Below are positions 35,120 to 44,208 of a stretch of 64,000 nt of DNA, one piece after another. The DNA is taken from assembly GCA_963824225.1 (NCBI GenBank), contig CAWGOF010000003.1, positions 186,001 to 250,000 on the forward strand, given 5' to 3'. Source of the stretch: CAWGOF01 sp963824225 (lineage in GTDB: Bacteria; Acidobacteriota; Polarisedimenticolia; Polarisedimenticolales; Polarisedimenticolaceae). The notes under the pieces were generated by a model. It did not search any database and was not told the origin of the DNA. It worked only from the letters and a program-made list of their open reading frames with translations. Positions within the stretch are counted from its first letter, which is position 1. Each line of letters opens with the position of its first letter. The position numbers were made by a program, and so were the translations under genes.

Positions 35120-36253
35120 ATGGTGACGGAACACGAGGACAAGCAGCGCTCCGTCGAGGTCGCGGTCTCGCAGATCGAGCGGCAGTTCGGCAAGGGCTCG
35201 ATCATGAAGCTCGGCGACCGCGGTCGGCTCGACGTCCCGGTGATCTCGACCTCGCTCATGTCGATCGACTACGCGCTCGGCGTGGGCGGCGTTCCGCGCG
35301 GGCGGGTCATCGAGGTCTTCGGTCCCGAGTCGTCGGGCAAGACGACCTTTGCGCTCCACGTGGTGGCCGAGGCCCAGCGCCAGGGCGGCGTCGCGGCGTT
35401 CATCGACGCCGAGCACGCCCTCGACCCGGACTACGCCAAGAAGCTCGGCGTCGACGTGGACAACCTCATGGTGTCCCAGCCCGACTCGGGCGAGCAGGCG
35501 CTCGAGATCTCCGAGATCCTGATCCGCTCGGGCGCGCTCGACATCGTGGTCATCGACTCGGTGGCCGCTCTCGTGCCCAAGGCCGAGCTCGACGGCGAGA
35601 TGGGCGATTCGCACGTCGGGCTGCAGGCACGCCTGATGTCCCAGGCGCTGCGCAAGCTGACCGGGATCGTTTCCAAGACGAAGACCTCGCTCGTGTTCAT
35701 CAACCAGATCCGCGAGAAGATCGGCGTGATGTTCGGCAACCCCGAGACGACGACCGGCGGCCGTGCGCTCAAGTTCTACGCCTCGATGCGCGTCGACATC
35801 CGCCGGATCGGGGCGATCAAGGACGGCGACGAGGCGGTCGGGAGCCGGACGAAGCTCAAGGTGGTCAAGAACAAGCTCGCGCCGCCATTCCGGGTCGCCG
35901 AGTTCGACGTGCTCTACGGCGAGGGGTTCTCGCGCGAAGGCGACCTGATCGACCTGGGCCTCGCGCATCGGATCGTCGACAAGGCGGGCGCCTGGTTCTC
36001 GTATGGCGACCTGCGCCTGGGCCAGGGCCGGGAAAACGCGCGGGTGTTCCTCCGCGACAACCCCGACCTCGCGCGGGAGATCGACCTCAAGCTCCGCGCG
36101 CTCTTGAAGCTGACGCGCGCCGAGCAGCGCGAAACGACGACCGACGTCGCCGCATCGGGTAGCCCGCTGACTCCCGGCGAGACGAAATCCGCGACGCCGA
36201 CCGCCGACGCGTCGCGCCTGCGCCCCCGCGCTCCTCGCGCCTCCGCGCCTTGA
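35120..36253 (+). CDS. recA: Recombinase RecA
   Basis: Forms filaments on single-stranded DNA for strand exchange and promotes LexA self-cleavage. 377 residues: the N-terminal helix, Walker A GPESSGKTT near residue 72, Walker B VVIDSVAALVPKAEL, the L2 loop FGNPETTTGGRALKFYAS and the KVVKNKLAPPF motif. A ~40-residue C-terminal tail is variable, with Thr/Ala/Pro/Arg rather than the acidic end seen in E. coli. Intact frame. A hairpin and a tRNA-Phe gene follow closely. Confidence 0.98.
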   Translation: MVTEHEDKQRSVEVAVSQIERQFGKGSIMKLGDRGRLDVPVISTSLMSIDYALGVGGVPRGRVIEVFGPESSGKTTFALHVVAEAQRQGGVAAFIDAEHALDPDYAKKLGVDVDNLMVSQPDSGEQALEISEILIRSGALDIVVIDSVAALVPKAELDGEMGDSHVGLQARLMSQALRKLTGIVSKTKTSLVFINQIREKIGVMFGNPETTTGGRALKFYASMRVDIRRIGAIKDGDEAVGSRTKLKVVKNKLAPPFRVAEFDVLYGEGFSREGDLIDLGLAHRIVDKAGAWFSYGDLRLGQGRENARVFLRDNPDLAREIDLKLRALLKLTRAEQRETTTDVAASGSPLTPGETKSATPTADASRLRPRAPRASAP

Positions 36254-36279
36254 CGCTCGCGCAGCGCCTGTGACAGCAT

Positions 36280-36296
36280 GCCGGCCTTCGGCCGGC
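36280..36296 (+). terminator. Hairpin between recA and tRNA-Phe
   Basis: GCCGGCC (36280-36286) and GGCCGGC (36290-36296) form a perfect 7-bp stem with a TTC loop, ending four bases before the tRNA. No U-tract; may be a processing signal rather than a terminator. Confidence 0.45.
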
Positions 36297-36299
36297 GAT

Positions 36300-36375
36300 G
36301 CCTCGGTAGCTCAGTCGGTAGAGCGAGGGACTGAAAATCCCTGCGTCGGCGGTTCAACTCCGTCCCGAGGCACCA
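36300..36375 (+). tRNA. tRNA-Phe (GAA)
   Basis: 76 bases. Acceptor stem GCCTCGG/CCGAGGC, anticodon loop CTGAAAA (anticodon GAA), T-arm GGTTCAACTC, discriminator A and encoded CCA (36373-36375). It lies 46 bases after recA with no clear promoter of its own. Confidence 0.97.
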
Positions 36376-36379
36376 CTCC

Positions 36380-36386
36380 TTTTTTT
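36380..36386 (+). terminator. T-tract after tRNA-Phe
   Basis: Seven consecutive T directly after the tRNA (36380-36386), the longest T-run I noticed in the window. With the tRNA acceptor/T-arm as the structured part it may end the tRNA transcript. Confidence 0.5.
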
Positions 36387-36425
36387 GCCTGCAGCCCGCA
36401 CTCGCCGTGCGTACCTTGGCCGACG

Positions 36426-37226
36426 ATGTCGTCCCCGACCCTCGAGCGCACGACCCACATCACCGAGGAGCAGGAGCGCGCGTTCTTCGGACCGGGCTTC
36501 GCCGTGCTCCGGCAGGTGTTCTCCGCGGACGAGATCGCCGACCTGCGACGGGCGTTCGATCGCCTCGAGGGCCACGCCGCCATGGTCGGCGAGACGCGCC
36601 TCGACGGCGGGGCGCAGTTCGTAATCGACTCGGTGCATGGCACCCCGGACCAGAAACGGCTGCGCATCCACCGCATCGTGTGGGCCAGCGCGCTCGATCC
36701 GGTGCTCGACCGCGTCGGGCGCGACGAGCGGCTCGTTCACGCCGCGGCGAGACTCCTCCGCACCCGCGAGGTCGTGCAGCTCGTGAGCCAGGCGCACTTC
36801 AAGATCCCGGGCGACGGGATCGAGTTCCCGTGGCATCAGGACAGCCGGCACCGCCGTTTCGGCTCGACCGACTGGCGGGACGTCAACGGGTTCGGCAGCT
36901 TCGTGCAGACCATGCTGGCGATCGACGACGTCGACGAGACGAACGGGCCGCTCGAGTTCCTCCCCGGGAGCTGGCGCCTGGGCCACGTCGACCGGGCGGG
37001 GGGAGCCGAGCGCGCCGCGGCCGAGCTACGGCGCGCGACCGAGCCGGTGGCGATCCCGATGCGCGCGGGCGACGTGCTGCTCTTCGGGCCCTACGTGCTG
37101 CACCGCAGCGCGCCCAACACGTCGTCGCGCCCGCGTCGCGCGTTCCTCAACGGGTACGCGGCGCCGGGAGCGAACTTCCGCCTGTACCCCGGACGCGCCG
37201 CGGGACGCGTTCTATCGGTCCGCTGA
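36426..37226 (+). CDS. Phytanoyl-CoA dioxygenase (PhyH)-family protein
   Basis: A 266-residue Fe(II)/2-oxoglutarate-dependent oxygenase of the PhyH family. The iron ligands are visible: H-x-D in FPWHQDSRHRRF near residue 139 and the distal His in LHRSAPNTSSRPRRAF near 228, with the Arg that binds 2-oxoglutarate following. GPLEFLPGSWRLGH is the usual family strand. Substrates in this family range from lipids to antibiotics and nothing nearby indicates one. No partner biosynthetic genes. The 3' end overlaps the convergent small ORF by 15 bases. Confidence 0.85.
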   Translation: MSSPTLERTTHITEEQERAFFGPGFAVLRQVFSADEIADLRRAFDRLEGHAAMVGETRLDGGAQFVIDSVHGTPDQKRLRIHRIVWASALDPVLDRVGRDERLVHAAARLLRTREVVQLVSQAHFKIPGDGIEFPWHQDSRHRRFGSTDWRDVNGFGSFVQTMLAIDDVDETNGPLEFLPGSWRLGHVDRAGGAERAAAELRRATEPVAIPMRAGDVLLFGPYVLHRSAPNTSSRPRRAFLNGYAAPGANFRLYPGRAAGRVLSVR

Positions 37227-37352
37227 GCCGATCGGTCCCGCTTCGCGGATCGGATCGGTCTCGGGGCCCACGGCGGCACGATACGTCGCGTAGAGCGCGG
37301 CCACGCCGACCCACGCCCACAGCCCGACCATCGCCTGGAACCCGGTGATCAT
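37212..37352 (-). CDS. 46-residue membrane peptide coupled to pabC
   Basis: A short frame beginning MITGFQAMVGLWAWVGVAAL with one hydrophobic span (about residues 3-27) and a polar tail ending in ADR. Its ATG overlaps the pabC stop (ATGA) and GAGGAG lies just upstream inside pabC, so it looks translationally coupled as the last gene of the lexA-pabB-pabC unit. No homologue recognised; function unknown. Confidence 0.5.
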   Translation of the reverse strand: MITGFQAMVGLWAWVGVAALYATYRAAVGPETDPIREAGPIGSADR

Positions 37353-38177
37353 TCGACGCTCCTCTGGCGCATCCGCGCCACGGCTTCCTGGATCGCTCGT
37401 GTCACTCCGCCCGGCACGCCGCGGCCGATCGCGCGGCCGTCGAGCCGGACGAGCGGCCGCACGCCGCCCAGGCTCGACGTGACGAACGCTTCCTGCGCTC
37501 GCACCAGGCGGTCGACGCGCAGGCGGCCCTCGTGCACCGCGTAGCCCAGCTCGCGGCTCGCGCGGATCGCCAGATCGCGCATCACGCCCGCGAGCACGCC
37601 TTCGCGCAGCCCGGGAGTGCGGATCGTGCGATGGACCACGACGAACAGGTTGCTGCTCGAGCCCTCGGTCAGCCGGCCGCGCGAGTTGCGCCACAGCCCC
37701 TCGTCCGCGCCCAGGCGCCGCGCTTCCTCGAGCCCCAGCTCGAGCTGCGCGTAGCTCGTGGATCTTGACGCCCGCGAGCGGGTCTTGCGGATCGCGGCGC
37801 CACGGGAGGAGCACGGCGCTCACCGGGCGCCCCTCCTCCTGCGGATCCATCGGGCCGGTCACGACGACCCAGCGCCCGCCGCGGGTGACGAGGATCTTGA
37901 GCCAGCCGCAGCCGGTGGGCTCGGCCGCTGCGGCCTCCTTGGCTGTCGACTCGAGCACGGCGCGCTCGGGGAGCGGCACGCGGATTCGGCTCGCGCTCCG
38001 GTCGAGCCGATCGAGGTGCTGGCCGAGCTCGAGCGCCTGGCCGCGCCGGACGGCGAGCGTCTCGAACGCCGAGAGCCCGACGTGCACCGCGGGGTCGGTC
38101 AGGGACAGGCTCATCTCGGCGACGCGCATCGGCCGGCCGTCGAGCCACCCGCGACCGTCGGAGGGAGGAAGTCTCAT
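37349..38177 (-). CDS. pabC: Aminodeoxychorismate lyase (PabC-like class IV aminotransferase fold), one frame break
   Basis: Releases 4-aminobenzoate and pyruvate from aminodeoxychorismate for folate synthesis, using PLP. About 275 residues; N-terminus with LTDPAVHVGLSAFETLAVRRG. The frame is lost near 37757 (atccacGagctac on the minus strand). Removing one G gives VKIHSYAQLELGLEEARRLG, then GLWRNSRGRLTEGSSSNLFV (the class IV signature) and the end LREGVLAGVMRDLAIRASRE. Context with pabB supports PabC over branched-chain or D-amino-acid aminotransferases. Its ATG overlaps the pabB stop (ATGA). Confidence 0.82.
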
Positions 38178-39503
38178 CCCGCATCCTCGGGCTCGAATCC
38201 CAGCACGCGCGCGAGCGCCCGGGCCTTGTGGTTCGCCTCGTCCCATTCCTGATCGGCGGTCGAGTCGAACACCACACCGCCACCCGCACCGAGATGGAAC
38301 TGGCCGCCGCGGAACACGAGCGTGCGGATCAGGATGCTCGAATCGAGCGCTCCCGTCGTCTGCCGAGCCAGAACAGGCTGCCGGTGAACAAGCCGCGGCG
38401 CACGGACTCGAGCGTCCTCAGGATCGAGCAGCGCGCGCTCCTTCGGGGCGCCCGTGATCGAGCCGCCGGGGAAGACGTCGCGGCGACGAGCTCGTCGAGC
38501 CCGACGTCGTCGCGCAGCCGGCCGTGCACACGCGGCCATCAGATGGTGCACGGTCGCGAAGCTGCGCAGCTCGTGCGCCGCGGCTCGATCGTGCCGGTCC
38601 GCACACGCGGCCGAGGTCGTTGCGCTCGAGGTCGACGATCATCAGGAGCTCGGCGTGATCCTTCGTCCGACCGCCGCAGGTCGTCGCTGCGGCCGCGCGG
38701 TCGGCCTCGGCCGTCGCGCCGCGCGGCCGCGTGCCCTTGATCGGCCAGGTCTCGATCCGGCCCTGTGGGTCGAGCGTCAGGAATACCTCGGGAGACGCCG
38801 AGGCCAGCGCGAAGTCGGGCGTCTCGAGGAACGCGGAGCGCGGCGCCGGCGTGGAGCGGGCCAACGCCTCGTACGCTCGAAGCACGTCCCCCCCGTACGG
38901 GCCGTGCCACACGCGGCACAGATTGGCCTGATAGATGTCGCCGTCGACGATGTGCTGGGCGAGACGGCCGATCGCGTCGACGTACGCTTCGCGCGGGAGG
39001 CTCGTGCGCGGCCGCCCGATCGCACGCGCGGCGGGGGCTTCCGCGGAGGTGGGCTTGGCGGCGAGGAGCGCGGTCGTGCGGCGCCCGGTCGCAGCGTCCC
39101 ATGCGCCGAACCGCTCGATCCGCTCTGGACCGGGCCAGCGCACGGACCGATCGACCTCGAGCGCCACGAGACGCGGCGTGCCGAGGAGGTCGCGTCCGGG
39201 CGCCGCGTCGGCGTCGAGCGCGTCGTAGGCCAGGACGAGCGCCAAGCCGGTGGCCGATCCACCCCCGTGCTCCCGTCGCTTGCGCCACGTTCGTCCAACG
39301 TCGGCGAGCGCCGTGCGCACGGCGGCGGCGGTGCCGTGCGCCGGGACGGTGTGCAAGACGAGCGGCTCGACCGCGACGAGCGGTCCCGCGCGCCAACCGT
39401 CCGCAGATCCTCCGCCGTCGAGGAGCAGCGAGACCGGATGGCTCGTCCGTAGGCGCTCGCACACGGCCTGCGGGTCGAGGGACGTCTGCGCCGCGGAGCT
39501 CAA
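38174..39503 (-). CDS. pabB: Aminodeoxychorismate synthase component I (PabB), several frame breaks
   Basis: Chorismate-binding enzyme making aminodeoxychorismate for folate. Conserved parts: DIYQANLCRVW, SASPEVFLTLDPQGRIETWP, IKGTRPRGATAEAD, ELLMIVDLERNDLGRVC and, in other frames, GSITGAPKER, SILIRTLVFRGGQFHLGAGGGVV and DQEWDEANHKARAL. At least four frame changes lie within 38340-38620, while the first 850 bases are clean. The D-IYQAN motif and the pabC neighbour argue for PabB rather than TrpE. Likely start is the TTG at 39503 overlapping the lexA stop (TTGA); a GTG near 39467 is the alternative. Confidence 0.85.
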
Positions 39504-40105
39504 TACCGTCGGATCACGCCGACGACGACGCCCTGGATCTCGACGCGCTCCTCGGCGATGACGATCGCCTTCAGCCGCGCGTTCGCCGGCTCGAGCCGCA
39601 CGCGCGATCCGTCGCGCTCGAGCCGCTTGAGCGTCGCTTCCCCGCCATCGACCAGCGCCACGACCGTCTCGCCGTTCTTCGCCTGCGCGCGCCGCTCGCA
39701 CACCACGAGGTCGCCGTCGCGGATCTGCTCGTCGATCATCGACTCGCCCTGGACGCGCAGCACGAACGCCTGCGCAACGTCCTGGATCATGCTCGCCGGA
39801 ACGGCGATCGTCTCGGCCGTCTCGACCGCATCGACCGGCCGCCCGGCGGCGATCGTCCCGGCGAGCCGCAGCGTCACGACGCCGACACGCTCCGCGCCGT
39901 CGACGACCTCGATCGATCGATTCTGGTTCCACGCCCGGCGGACGTAGCCCTTCTGCACCAGGTGCGAGACGTGCTTGTGCACCGTGGCGACCGACGACAA
40001 CCGCAGCTCGGTGCCGATCTCCTCCAGGCTCGGCGAGTAGCCGTTCTTTCCGATGAACCCCCGGATGACCTCGAGGACCTCGTATTGCCGGCGCGTGAGA
40101 GCCAT
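39500..40105 (-). CDS. lexA: SOS repressor LexA
   Basis: Represses SOS genes until RecA filaments trigger self-cleavage. 201 residues: winged helix-turn-helix at residues 1-65 (GYSPSLEEIGTELRLSSVAT, VHKHVSHLVQKGY), cleavage site Ala87-Gly88 in LAGTIAAGRP, catalytic Ser122 in GESMID and Lys160 in EATLKRL. All residues needed for autocleavage are present. It heads a tight unit lexA-pabB-pabC-small ORF and diverges from the HEAT-repeat gene. The recognition helix sequence differs from E. coli, so the operator need not be CTG-N10-CAG. Confidence 0.96.
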   Translation of the reverse strand: MALTRRQYEVLEVIRGFIGKNGYSPSLEEIGTELRLSSVATVHKHVSHLVQKGYVRRAWNQNRSIEVVDGAERVGVVTLRLAGTIAAGRPVDAVETAETIAVPASMIQDVAQAFVLRVQGESMIDEQIRDGDLVVCERRAQAKNGETVVALVDGGEATLKRLERDGSRVRLEPANARLKAIVIAEERVEIQGVVVGVIRRY

Positions 40106-40140
40106 CAGATTCCTCCTCAGGCGAGGGTCGCGCGAGCGCG

Positions 40141-40169
40141 AGCCTAGGCGAAAGGCCCGCGAAAGTCAA
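40141..40169 (-). promoter_or_regulatory. lexA promoter with putative SOS element
   Basis: Minus strand TTGACT (40169-40164), 17 bases, TAGGCT (40146-40141). CTTTCGCCTA (40154-40145) matches the recA promoter at the same position. A second CTTTCGC lies 11 bases upstream (CTTTCGC-GGGC-CTTTCGC), about one helical turn. Confidence 0.75.
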
Positions 40170-40191
40170 GCAACGACACCCGTTCCGTCTT

Positions 40192-40220
40192 TTGCCGGCC
40201 CCGGACCCCGTCGGTATATT
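40192..40220 (+). promoter_or_regulatory. Promoter for the HEAT-repeat protein gene
   Basis: TTGCCG (40192-40197), 17 bases, TATATT (40215-40220). Leader about 36 bases with GGAG before the ATG. Confidence 0.7.
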
Positions 40221-40262
40221 GATCGACCGTCCCCGATCGATCCACGAACGGAGCTTCTGCGC

Positions 40263-42248
40263 ATGAGGTTCGTCGTCCGTCTTACCGCCGTGGCCTTGGC
40301 CCTCTCCCTCGCCATCGCGGCCCAGCTCGGCGCGCAGCCCTCGTCCCCGGACCCGGTGCGTGAGGAGGAGCTGCGCCGCACGGTAGAGCTCGCCATCGCC
40401 GAGGCCACGGAGCCGAACGAGCGGGGCGACGCCGAGGTCGACCAGCTCGTCGCCACGGCGCACGATCTGGCGCGCCGTGGTTCCGAGGTCGTCCCCGCCC
40501 TTGCCGCGGAGCTCGAGCAAGCGCTGCCGGGCTCGTACTTCTTCTGCGCCTACACGCTCGGACTCATCGGGGGGCCACAGGCCGCCGCGGCACTCGAATC
40601 GGCGGTCGCCCGCGCCGAGGCGGAGCCCGGCGACTTCGCCTTCAACCGCAAGGCCTGGGCGTGTCACGGCCTCGGCCTGATCGGCCGGGTGGAGGCGATC
40701 GAGATGTTGAACGCCGGCCAGCACAAGGCCGCCCCCGTGCCGATCCACACGGGCATGTCGGCGCTCGAGGTGGTTGCCGTGCTGACCGCGCCGGCCGGCC
40801 TTCCGCTGCTCGAGGCGGAGTTCGATCGGTACACCGACGAGGACGACCCCAACACCGCCTACCGCGTGGTCGTGCTCAAGGCGATCGCGCGGATCGCCGA
40901 GCCAGCGGCGCTACCGATGCTCGAGCGGGCTCTGGCGAATCCGGGCGCCGGGGTGCGACACCACGCGGCCCGGGCGATCGGCGCCGTGTCGACGCCCCAG
41001 GCCACCGAGAAGCTGCTCGCCGCGCTCGCCGATCCCGACGCGTTTGCGCGCTTGGGCGTGACGATCGGCTTACGCGACGCGCCGCCGATCGGCCAGGCCG
41101 GCCGGCTGCTCGACCGTCTCGACGTCGAGGACGACCCGGTGGTGCGCGGCGAGCTGTACCAGCTCGTCGTGCGCCACGGTAGCGCGACCGACCTCGCGCG
41201 GCTCGGGACGCATTGGGGTCGCCCGGACGCCGAGGACCGGCGGCTCCTGATGCGTGCCCTCGCCGATGCCCCCGCCGACTTCGCGCTGCCGATCCTGGCG
41301 CGTGGCCTCAGCGACCGGGAGCGCGGAGTATCGGTGATCGCAGCGTTCTCGCTCGCGCGTCTCGGCGATCCGCGGGCGGTCGATCTGCTGGCGCCGATCG
41401 TCGCCTCGGCCGACTGGGCACCGGCGCAATCGGCGGTCGAGGCGCTGGCCACCCTGGGCGATCCGCGGGGTGCCGCCCCGATCCTCAAGCGCCTGCTCGA
41501 GACCGAGCTGCCCCAGCGCATCACCGATCCGCGTCAGAGCCTGCGCATCGAGAAGCTGCTCACCGCGGTCGTCACCCTGCGCGACACGTCCCGGCTGACC
41601 GAGCTCACCGTGGCGCGGGACACCGTCTCCGATCCCACGGTCCGTGAGCTCCTGGCGAAGAGTCTCGCCGTGCTCGACGCCGTGGCCGAGGCGGGCAGCA
41701 AGTCCAAGCGCTGGATCGCGCTCCTCGACTCGCCGAACGTCGACCTGCGCCTGCTGTCCTACTCTCGGCTGGGCCAGCTGGGCGGCGAGAGCTCGGCTCG
41801 TGCCCTGGCCGACCGGTTCGGCCGCGTCGATCCCGCCGAGGCTCGTGAGATCCTCCGCGCCCTCGGCTCGATTCCCGGCCCCGCGTCCCGCGAGCTCGTG
41901 CGTCGGGCGCTCGTCGATCCGTCGTTCGATGCGGCCGAGCGGAGCGATCTGCGAGACATGGCCGCCTGGTCGGCGCGTCGAATCGGCGGGCCGGCGATGG
42001 TCGATACACTGCGCGAAGCGGTCAACCGGCGGGACGGCCGGGACGGTCGCCCGTTCGTGTACTACACGGTCCTCGTCGGGGCGAGCGCCGTCCCGGACAT
42101 CGAGCGCTTGCGCGGGCCACGGTTCCGGTACCTCGGCTCGAGCCGCGGAGCCGAGGACGAGCGGCTGCAGTGGGCGCGGCGCGAGCTCCGCGCCGGTCGA
42201 TCGATCGCCAGGCTCGACGTGCCGCCCGAGCGGCTCGACACGCGCTGA
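40263..42248 (+). CDS. Secreted HEAT-repeat protein
   Basis: A 661-residue exported protein with a signal peptide (residues 1-24, ending in LGAQP) and HEAT/PBS-type helical repeats over nearly the whole chain, for example PMLERALANPGAGVRHHAAR, FSLARLGDPRAVDLLAPIV and VEALATLGDPRGAAPILKRL. HEAT arrays form curved protein-binding scaffolds; no catalytic motif is present. Divergent from lexA across a 157-base region and convergent with the HD-GYP gene (three bases between stops). Intact frame. Role unknown. Confidence 0.8.
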   Translation: MRFVVRLTAVALALSLAIAAQLGAQPSSPDPVREEELRRTVELAIAEATEPNERGDAEVDQLVATAHDLARRGSEVVPALAAELEQALPGSYFFCAYTLGLIGGPQAAAALESAVARAEAEPGDFAFNRKAWACHGLGLIGRVEAIEMLNAGQHKAAPVPIHTGMSALEVVAVLTAPAGLPLLEAEFDRYTDEDDPNTAYRVVVLKAIARIAEPAALPMLERALANPGAGVRHHAARAIGAVSTPQATEKLLAALADPDAFARLGVTIGLRDAPPIGQAGRLLDRLDVEDDPVVRGELYQLVVRHGSATDLARLGTHWGRPDAEDRRLLMRALADAPADFALPILARGLSDRERGVSVIAAFSLARLGDPRAVDLLAPIVASADWAPAQSAVEALATLGDPRGAAPILKRLLETELPQRITDPRQSLRIEKLLTAVVTLRDTSRLTELTVARDTVSDPTVRELLAKSLAVLDAVAEAGSKSKRWIALLDSPNVDLRLLSYSRLGQLGGESSARALADRFGRVDPAEAREILRALGSIPGPASRELVRRALVDPSFDAAERSDLRDMAAWSARRIGGPAMVDTLREAVNRRDGRDGRPFVYYTVLVGASAVPDIERLRGPRFRYLGSSRGAEDERLQWARRELRAGRSIARLDVPPERLDTR

Positions 42249-42251
42249 CCT

Positions 42252-44094
42252 TCAGGCCACTCCCCCGCGGACGAGCTCCGGGCGAGTGGACGTCGCCGGC
42301 GCGGCGGGCGCGCCCGCGGCCGGGTCTTCGTCGAGGACGATCTGCCCCTGACGGTAGGCCGAGTGGAACGCCTCGACCACGCGCTCGTCGAACGCGACGC
42401 CGCGCAGCGAGGTCAGCCTCTCGCATGCCTCGTCGACGCGCATCGCGCTCTGGTACGGGCGGTGCGGTGGTCATGGCGTCGAACGTGTCGGCGACGGCGA
42501 TGATCCGCGCCATCAACGGGATCGTGTCGCCCTCGAGACCGTCGGGATACCCGCCGCCGTCCCAGCGCTCGTGGTGCCTGCGTAGTCCGGGAATCACGCG
42601 ATGCATCTTCTTGATCGGAGCCAGGATCGCGCTCCGAGCGTCGCGTGCGTCTTCATGATCTCGAACTCGTCGGGAGTGAGCTTGCCCGGCTTCTTCAGGA
42701 TCCGATCGTCGATGCCGATCTTCCCCACGTCGTGCATCAACGACGCGACGTGCAGCTCCTCGCAGCTGATCGTCGGTCAGCCCGAGCTGCCGCGCCAGGA
42801 TCGCCCCCGAGTAGCGGTTGACCCGCGCCGAGTGGCCGCGCGTGTACGGGTCCTTGGCGTCGATCGCCTCGGCCATCGCCCGGATCGTGCCGAGGAACAG
42901 CTCGTTATTCTCCTCGGCGGCTCGGCGCAGCCGACGGATGTGGTCTTCGATCTCGTCGGCCATGCGGTTGAACGTGTGGGCCAGCTCGCCGATCTCGCTG
43001 CCCGAGCGCACCCCGACGCGGGACGAGAAGTCCCCGTCGGCGAACGATCGGGACGCCGCCGCGAGCTGCTTGATCGGCCGAGCCAGCGTGTCGCCGAACA
43101 CGACCGCGGCGGCCACGGCGAACCCGAGGGCCAGCAGGGCCCACGTGAACACGCTGTCGACCATCCCGCGCACCGGTGAGTACACGTCCTCCAGATGGGC
43201 CTGGACGAACACGCCCCATCCCTGGGGCGTGACCTCGTACGATCCGATGTACTCCCGCTCTTCTCCGTCCTCGGTCCCGTGGAACGGCAGCGTCTCCCGC
43301 GCACGGCCCTCGGCGGCGAGGAACCGCGAGACGAGCGGGGTGCGGCTGACGTCGCTCCCGGGCTCGAGGTGCGCCGCATCCGTGCTCGCGAGGACGCGAC
43401 CGCTGCGGTCGAGGACGAACAGCGCGTGTCCCGTCCGATGGCGCTCGACGATCGTGTCCCACACCGCGGAGAGATCGACGAGCGCCGACAGGACCCCCAC
43501 GAATCGTCCACCGGAGACGACCGGCGCGGAGATGACGATGCCCGCGGTGACCGGCTTCGTCGCCAGGACGGTCGGCTCGGACAGGATCGTGCTCTCCGGG
43601 CGAGTCGCGGCCTCGCGGGCGAGCGTGCGAACCGAGTCCTCGAGAGCGGCGCGAAACAGCCGGCTCAGGCCGTCGGGAAGCTCGCCGGTCTCGATCGTCC
43701 GTGGCGCGGTCGCGCGGAACTGTGTGAACCGCAGGTACAGCATGCGCTCGCCGACGACGTCCCCGAGCACGCGCTGCACGTGCTCGTTGGCCTCGTCTTC
43801 GGCTCCGCGAACCGAGCGTCCGACCGATTGGGAGACGCGCAACAGCTGCGAGCGCAATCCCTCGACGTGGATCTCGATCTCGCGGGCCAGGGAGGCGGCC
43901 ATCAGGAGCTGGTACTCCTGCTGGGCCGTCGCCAGGGCCTCGCGATTGATGTCGATCAGCTTCCAGCCCACCGTGCCGAGCGGAGCGAGCCCGGTGAACG
44001 CGAGGACCGCCACCAGGGTGAACACGATCCGGCCGCGCGGCTTGAAAGCCGGCCGCAGCCGATCGCTCGGCAGATCGGGGCGCGGATCGGACAT
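42252..44094 (-). CDS. Membrane HD-GYP phosphodiesterase receptor, several frame breaks
   Basis: Likely c-di-GMP-degrading sensor. About 610 residues: a membrane span near residues 22-44, a periplasmic dCache-like sensor (about 45-310), a second span (VFTWALLALGFAVAAAVVF), a HAMP domain (RPIKQLAAASRSFADGDFSS) and a linker coil. The HD-GYP domain follows: KDPYTRGHSARVNRYSGAIL, HDVGK, IPGLRRHHERWDGGGYPDGL and ARIIAVADTFDAMTT. At least three frame changes fall near 42770, 42635 and 42455, the last restoring SAMRVDEACERLTSLRG and the end. The first two thirds are clean. Diverges from waaA. Confidence 0.87.
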
Positions 44095-44120
44095 GACGCT
44101 CCGTGAAGCGACGCTGGTCG

Positions 44121-44150
44121 AATATAGGGCGGCGGCGTGGCACGTGGCAA
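44121..44150 (-). promoter_or_regulatory. Promoter for the HD-GYP gene
   Basis: Minus strand TTGCCA (44150-44145), 18 bases, TATATT (44126-44121). Leader about 20 bases with GGAG before the ATG. Confidence 0.65.
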
Positions 44151-44176
44151 ACCGAGCCGGATCAGCGACTTGGCAG

Positions 44177-44194
44177 CGCCGACCTGCTAGACTC
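44177..44194 (+). repeat. 18-bp promoter-like block before waaA (copy 1)
   Basis: CGCCGACCTGCTAGACTC, identical to 47415-47432. It contains an extended -10 (TGC-TAGACT, 44185-44193) and ends 14 bases before the waaA ATG. Probably the waaA promoter. Confidence 0.6.
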
Positions 44195-44208
44195 TGGAGA
44201 CCCGTCGC

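Noticed and set aside
38418..40748. A 776-codon minus-strand frame across pabB, lexA and the HEAT promoter
   Set aside because: Only its last third is pabB; the rest lies out of frame with lexA and past the lexA promoter.
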